NCBI RefSeq assembly: GCF_963678635.1
Contig: NC_087064.1
Location: 84,001,847-84,065,846, forward strand
Length of the DNA stretch: 64,000 bases
Direction of reading: 5' to 3'
DNA from: Symsagittifera roscoffensis
Lineage: Eukaryota > Xenacoelomorpha > Acoela > Convolutidae
Under the pieces are notes generated by a model. It did not search any database, was not told where the DNA came from, and saw only the letters and a list, made by a program, of their open reading frames with translations. Below are positions 59,487-64,000 of this stretch, piece by piece. The position numbers were made by a program, and so were the translations under genes. Every line of letters begins with the position of its first letter. Within the stretch, counting starts at the first letter, position 1.

Positions 59487-59638
59487 AGATTCGATTCTAT
59501 TATGGGTTTGATGAATTGAAATCAAGTGTATGATTAAATGATCAAATTTATTTAAAACAGTGAGATAAAAAGATTTTGATCCTAAAACTTATTAAAATCA
59601 ATTCGTTGCTAAAATTTTGGAATATTTTGGAAAAAATC
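59487..59638 (-). other. pol-ORF2 spacer of element 3
   Basis: The reverse complement aligns with about 39731-39940 of element 2 with gaps. The element 3 internal region is cut off here, leaving no pol. Confidence 0.7.
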
Positions 59639-59680
59639 GAATACTGTGGACCGGGTCAATGAAATCGGTCCACAGTATTC
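59639..59680. repeat. Perfect 15-bp inverted repeat at right arm junction
   Basis: GAATACTGTGGACCG at 59639-59653 and CGGTCCACAGTATTC at 59666-59680 flank a 12-nt spacer. It lies exactly where the truncated internal region meets the inverted arm. Confidence 0.9.
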
Positions 59681-59805
59681 ACTGGATTTTGTCAGTGCTC
59701 CCATGGATTCCCTAGTGAGCCTCAGCTCCTTGATTGAGAACCTCCTTATTTCGTCTATTCTCTGAATCGGTTCTAGTTCCACGAGTTCTATCAAGTTTAC
59801 TCGCA
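59681..59805 (-). pseudogene. Third copy of the ORF3 upstream piece
   Basis: Minus-strand copy of 51700-51840, part of the right arm. It is also similar to 52690-52850. Confidence 0.85.
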
Positions 59806-59853
59806 TTGGTTTGCTCTTGCTAGCACTTTTGGACATAAATCAGAGCAAACCAA

Positions 59854-60889
59854 GTGCTGAAATGCGTAAGACTAGCAAGAATGTCAGAAAATTCTTATGA
59901 GTTACTGTGCAAAAAGTTCTCAGCAGTTCCGGAGAGAACCAAAGAGGAGTTAGAGTCGATATTGGGAAAGAGGTTCATATGATACGCCAGTGACAACTTC
60001 AGTGACTTTGAAGGAGAAAAGCAGAAAGGATCAACAGTCAAGGATTACAATGCAGTAGATGAGAATGATGAAGTCCAATGAGTGATGATCGAAGTGGAAC
60101 CACTACTGGAAGCTTCGGGAAAACGTAATTGGAGGAGCATCATGTCAACACATGATCAGTTCCCCTGCCATTGCTTACTACAAATATGGTGGTACCCCGG
60201 GCGTAGTAATTTGTTGTCGATCTGGAACTGTGGAGAGCTGCAGGTTTACCAGACTCATCACAGCCCATAACGATAGTGATATTGGGAGTTATGATGGCGA
60301 TACAATGGCTGGAAGCTCATGTGAAGGAGAACAAAAGACAAGAGGCGCCGAAGAAAGAACAATTACAGGAATTGGATTGCCTAAAAGGTTTAAATCTTTT
60401 TGAAACAATGTGCAAAACCTTGAACATTCCGATGGAAGTGAAAAGATATGGGCCAGAAGTCGACTGATGCCATGGTTTAGAGCCAACATGACTGCATGGT
60501 TGCACGAGAATGCCAAGAAACATATGTCGAAGCACAGCAGAGTGTACAGTGCATATCAGCTGGACATTGGAACAGGAGCTTTTAAGCGAGCTTTTGTGAC
60601 GCATCGGAATACAGTAACCTCCGGCGTGAAGAGAACTTATAGGACAAGTGAATGTGACGGAAGGGAAAAAGAAGAGATGTGGAAGGAAGACTTGGAGAGA
60701 AACGTGACGTTGTGCCTCCACAACAGCTTCTGACGAAACAGAGAATCTTCCTTGTTGTTGACAAAGAGTAGAAGAGCAGAAGTGTTGGAGGACTGCTTCC
60801 AACAGCGTCAGAATAGCTACCGACGTGTTGCAAGATACAGAGACTGAAAGTTCGGAGTCAATGTCGCAGGAGGAGGAGATGGAACATTG
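59854..60889 (+). pseudogene. ORF3 C-terminal part, element 3 right arm
   Basis: Plus-strand counterpart of 50602-51651 with several frameshifts and stops. Recognisable pieces are PLLEASGKRNWRS (about 60097-60135), LQELDCLKGLNLFETMCK (about 60363-60420) and GAFKRAFVTHRN (about 60573-60609). The stop is at about 60889. It is more decayed than the left arm. Confidence 0.8.
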
Positions 60890-61389
60890 ACAAATGGCCA
60901 AAAATTAGGAACAAAGAAGAAAAAAAATTAGAAGAATTTAGAAGTTTTAGAATTTCTAAACGACGAATAAAGGAAGAAAATAAGAAGCGACGAAAGAGAA
61001 GATGTTAAAACTCAGAATTTTTTTGTACGAGACAAAAAAACTAAAATGAGAAACAAAGCAACTAAGTTTGCAATTGGAACTGAAAAGAAAACATTTAGTT
61101 GAGTTTTGAAGATTAAAGATTTTGTTGTATTTATAAATTTGCATTTGATTTTAGTTAGTTGCTTTAGACACACTTACAATTTATTTAGAGAGGCTTGAGT
61201 GGAGAATATTTTAAAATATTCCAGCCTGCATGATTGAATTTAATCAACTAGGACAACTGATCACTTTGTGGTGACATGAAAGGCTTGGGTAATCTCTTGA
61301 AGAAGGAGATTATTTCATTGTTCCTTCTAACCACCGAATTCCTCAGTTTTAATATTCAGGACAAGTAACAACGAAATTGTTGCAGTAAA
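60890..61389 (+). other. 3' UTR, right arm, ending at a deletion
   Basis: Homologous to the left-arm 3' UTR as far as about 61370. A deletion then removes the purine tract and the first part of the LTR. Confidence 0.7.
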
Positions 61390-62017
61390 AACTACTACGA
61401 GAAAAAAAGACAGATTGAAGTTATAACTAGAAATTGTCAGAAACCGCTCCGAGTTGTAACAATTGTGCCGCTACAATCGTTATCGAGCAATTCACACGAA
61501 CGAGGAAGGGTATTAGTACGACGTGTCCAGCCTTCCTAGAAGAAATAAGGACGTTATTTCCCCAGATTCCAGAATCCGGAGGTGTCCCGGGCCCAGAAAT
61601 CAAACTGTTTTATAAATATTTTTAGCTTCCTGGTCATGTCCTGAGTTGAATTTAATTAACATCTAGATTCATTTTCAGTGAATGAGAAGCTAGGAGTGAG
61701 GGAAAGGGTTGATCCATCTTCGATGGAGATGATGATTTTTATCTACTGAACAAAAACAAAAGTAATACAATTAATAGTAGTAGCCCTGCTTTTAGGAGTA
61801 ACCTCGTGGTCTTGCATATAATTAAGTTAATTTGAGTGTTTTGACCGAAGCAGGAAACCGTAACGTTTTCGTCGACCCGATGTTAGAAAGAACACCAAAA
61901 AGAACTGACTATGGCAAAGTCGGTGAAAAGCATGTAGAGCTGTGTTTAGACGCCAGCCAATTGTTTTAGAACCTAGCTGTATTTTCTGTCGATATGTACT
62001 TCCGGGCGAATGTTACA
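61390..62017 (+). repeat. Truncated LTR, right arm
   Basis: Aligns with the last about 630 bp of the element 2 and 3 LTRs (GATCCATCTTCGATGGAG, CTTCCGGGCGAATGTTACA). The 5' part is missing. Confidence 0.85.
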
Positions 62018-62041
62018 TAATGTTACTGTGAATAGGAGGCG

Positions 62042-62066
62042 TACGAAGCGCTTCCCTTGACGAGAT
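62042..62066 (+). other. 25-nt piece of pol between LTR and primer site
   Basis: Matches 23 of 25 bases of the element 2 pol sequence near 35753-35777 (start TATGAAGCGCTTCCC). It is absent at this position in elements 1 and 2. Confidence 0.75.
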
Positions 62067-62073
62067 ATTTTTA

Positions 62074-62088
62074 TTGCGCTACTGGGTG
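62074..62088 (+). other. Degenerate primer binding site of right-hand element
   Basis: TTGCGCTACTGGGTG differs from the intact site by two bases. Confidence 0.65.
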
Positions 62089-64000
62089 TTAATTTTTTTA
62101 AGCATCATGACCGGCAGAACCGTTAACGAGCACTCCACGCAGAGCGGATGCTCCTGATAACGCCCTTAAAAAAGCCCTAACAGCTGGGGCGGAAGGGTCG
62201 TTCGGAACGAAGAAGCCTTCCGGATTCCCGTGAATAGTTTTTTAACTTAGTTAAGACCGAAATTTCACGAACCAGGAAGGCTGGGGGATTGGCCGTCCGG
62301 CGTTCCCTGAGAGGTTTGTGACCAAAAACACTAAAGATAAACAAGAAACCAAACAGAAAGTAGTATAGTACCTAAGAAAAACAAAAATCATTAAAAAATA
62401 ACCAAAAAAACCAAAAACAGTAATAAAAAAAAGTATAAAATTAGTAGTAATCATCCCCCAAGACGAGATGTGATCCGACCCTCCCGTTTGTTCTTGTTTG
62501 ATATAATGATAATACAGGCATTTATATCAGTCAGGATCTTTACGATCAATTTGTGGCCCGTTTGTGGTGCTTGTACTGTAGGTTATTTGAGTATTAAAGC
62601 ACAATAATGCTAATTTGCGCTCAATCCGGAAGGGTCTCCGGATTAGTGAAGAAGATTGATCTGGCAAGCAGCTCAAGGAGCGACAAGAAGGAGCTCAAGG
62701 AGAACAACAATAGACTGTTGGGTATCGCGAAAAACAATCGACTGTTGGGTATCGTCACTACAGTTGGGTACTGCAGTGACCCTTCACCGAACTGCGAATT
62801 TCCGAGTTAAGCACCTTAATTCTGAGATTGAACAATACCGGAGGGGTATAGAAATACTAGTATTTTTTATTATTATTGTTTATACAGCCTATATTAATAC
62901 TCCTACGCCGTTTTCCAGTAAAAAACACACCAAGCAAACCGGTTTTTAGGGTCAAAATAGCGATATTTTGATCCCCCCACAAATCGCGTTTTTAAGACAT
63001 CGATATTTTTTGAAACGAAAAAACGCGGTAAATTAGTGAGTTACATGGTAACTGTACTAGAAAAATAGTTAGAACCGGTCAAGTTTAGTTCGGAAGTGGT
63101 TGGAACTAATTGGGTACCAAAAAACGAATTTTCTTGATTTTTGAAAAAACGAAACGCTACAAAACAAGAAAATTTTTTGGAATTTTTTGAGTTGGGACAG
63201 TAAAAACTATTGTTCGGACAATACTCACCAGTGAATCGACAGGTTTTAAAAGTCGTTTGCCAATAACCTTCGGGGTTACAGAGAAATCGAATTTAACGTG
63301 TTTGATTTAGTGGATTCATCAATCCGGAGGGATCCAAATAGCACTGTTTTTGGCAAATTTTTTCAGCTGGAGCGTTTTAGATCGGGTTTCTTGCATTGAA
63401 CTAGAAGAGTATAGGCCTTCTGAGCTCGGATCAATAATTTTTAGGTCGAAAAGAACAGAATTGCCAAAAAAGTTAGGCGGAACCTATAAATTTTTTGATT
63501 TTACAAAGAAGACGTTTTGGTTAATAACTTTGGAACTACTCGACACAGATACAGATGATTTTGCACCACTAGATCAGAAATTAGGTGAACTTACTAATAG
63601 AATTATCAATTATTTAAAAGAGTGAGCGTGAAAAATTTTTTTTCAAGATTGTTTTCAGCAAATTCACTAATTCGGGAAGGTAGACCCTTGACGTTTTATA
63701 AAAAATTTTTGGAAAGCCCTTACCCCTCTACCAAAGGGTTACAAAGGTTGAATAAGGCGATTTTACGCTGTTCTAGACGAAAAGGGAAGGCTAAGGGAAC
63801 CAGGAAACCATAGTCGAGTCGAAACTAGGCTAGTGATAAGACCCTTCACAGTTAAGGCTTAGCTTCAATCCGGAAGGATCTAGGGAAAGAAAATACACTC
63901 TTCCCAGTTAGTTCAAACAGCATAATAGCATCGGAGAACGCATCCGGAAGGATATCGGGTGAAAATTTTGAAATTATCTGAAAATCTATTTTTACAAATC
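62089..64000 (+). other. Leader of a further plus-strand element, runs off the window
   Basis: Aligns with 27093 to about 29000 of element 2 (stem-loop at 62122-62161, CCGGAGGGGTAT motif near 62836, GTGTTTGATTTAGTGGATTC near 63297). No gag is reached before 64000. The short frames here are not conserved with element 2 and are not called genes. Confidence 0.85.

Larger units (their letters stand above)
48851..62017. mobile_element. Element 3: 13.2-kb inverted-repeat LTR assembly
   Basis: The left arm 48851-51847 (LTR, 3' UTR, ORF3 end on minus, then an inverted 150-bp piece) is repeated in inverse orientation at 59660-62017, with deletions in the right copy. Between the arms, 51848-59638 is a minus-strand copy of the post-pol ORF2/ORF3 region that stops in the pol-ORF2 spacer. 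gag and pol are absent. It is an older relative of element 2 with many stops. The right LTR continues into a primer site and leader, so that arm also borders another plus-strand element. Confidence 0.85.

Noticed and set aside
51652-59853. Site-specific invertible segment between two 48-bp modules
   Set aside because: The modules are merely part of the larger inverted arms, and no recombinase gene is present.

Overview
This window is repeat-rich eukaryotic DNA, most likely from an invertebrate animal. The basis is the mix of Ty3/Gypsy-type LTR retrotransposons, CR1/jockey-like LINEs and LINE-like elements with a restriction-like endonuclease. The species cannot be told from the sequence. I find no host gene, tRNA, rRNA or CRISPR array. 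Almost every open reading frame belongs to a transposable element or lies antisense to one.

Layout. 1-2265 is a satellite array of about 165-bp units, partly organised as 338-bp dimers. 2629-6201 is a mosaic of dead LINE-like fragments on both strands. 6202-23415 is a complete, very young LTR retrotransposon on the minus strand (element 1, 17.2 kb), inserted in frame into one of those LINE copies, whose 3' part resumes at 23416-23949. 23996-25770 plus 44634-44942 is a CR1-like LINE split by a second, equally young LTR retrotransposon on the plus strand (element 2, 25771-44633, 18.9 kb). 45385-48409 is another LINE with a tandem partial copy and three copies of one 16-bp target sequence. 48851-62017 is an inverted-repeat assembly of an older relative of element 2 (element 3). 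Its right LTR runs into the leader of a further plus-strand copy that leaves the window at 64000.

The LTR elements form one family. Shared traits are LTR ends TGTG...GTTACA, a primer binding site resembling the complement of the tRNA-Asn 3' end placed 11-12 nt inside the LTR, a 2.4-3.2 kb leader carrying many copies of a 14-nt motif, gag-pol with two zinc knuckles, and a long post-pol coding region where env would sit. Two parts of the coding region are unusual. Pol ends in a domain resembling a macro (ADP-ribose-binding) fold. The post-pol region encodes an SGNH/GDSL-hydrolase-like domain, perhaps two. Elements 1 and 2 have each lost several kb of this region through different deletions, while decayed element 3 keeps it over about 8.9 kb. 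I infer an intact ancestor of about 25 kb, in the size class of the giant Gypsy elements known from plants and flatworms.
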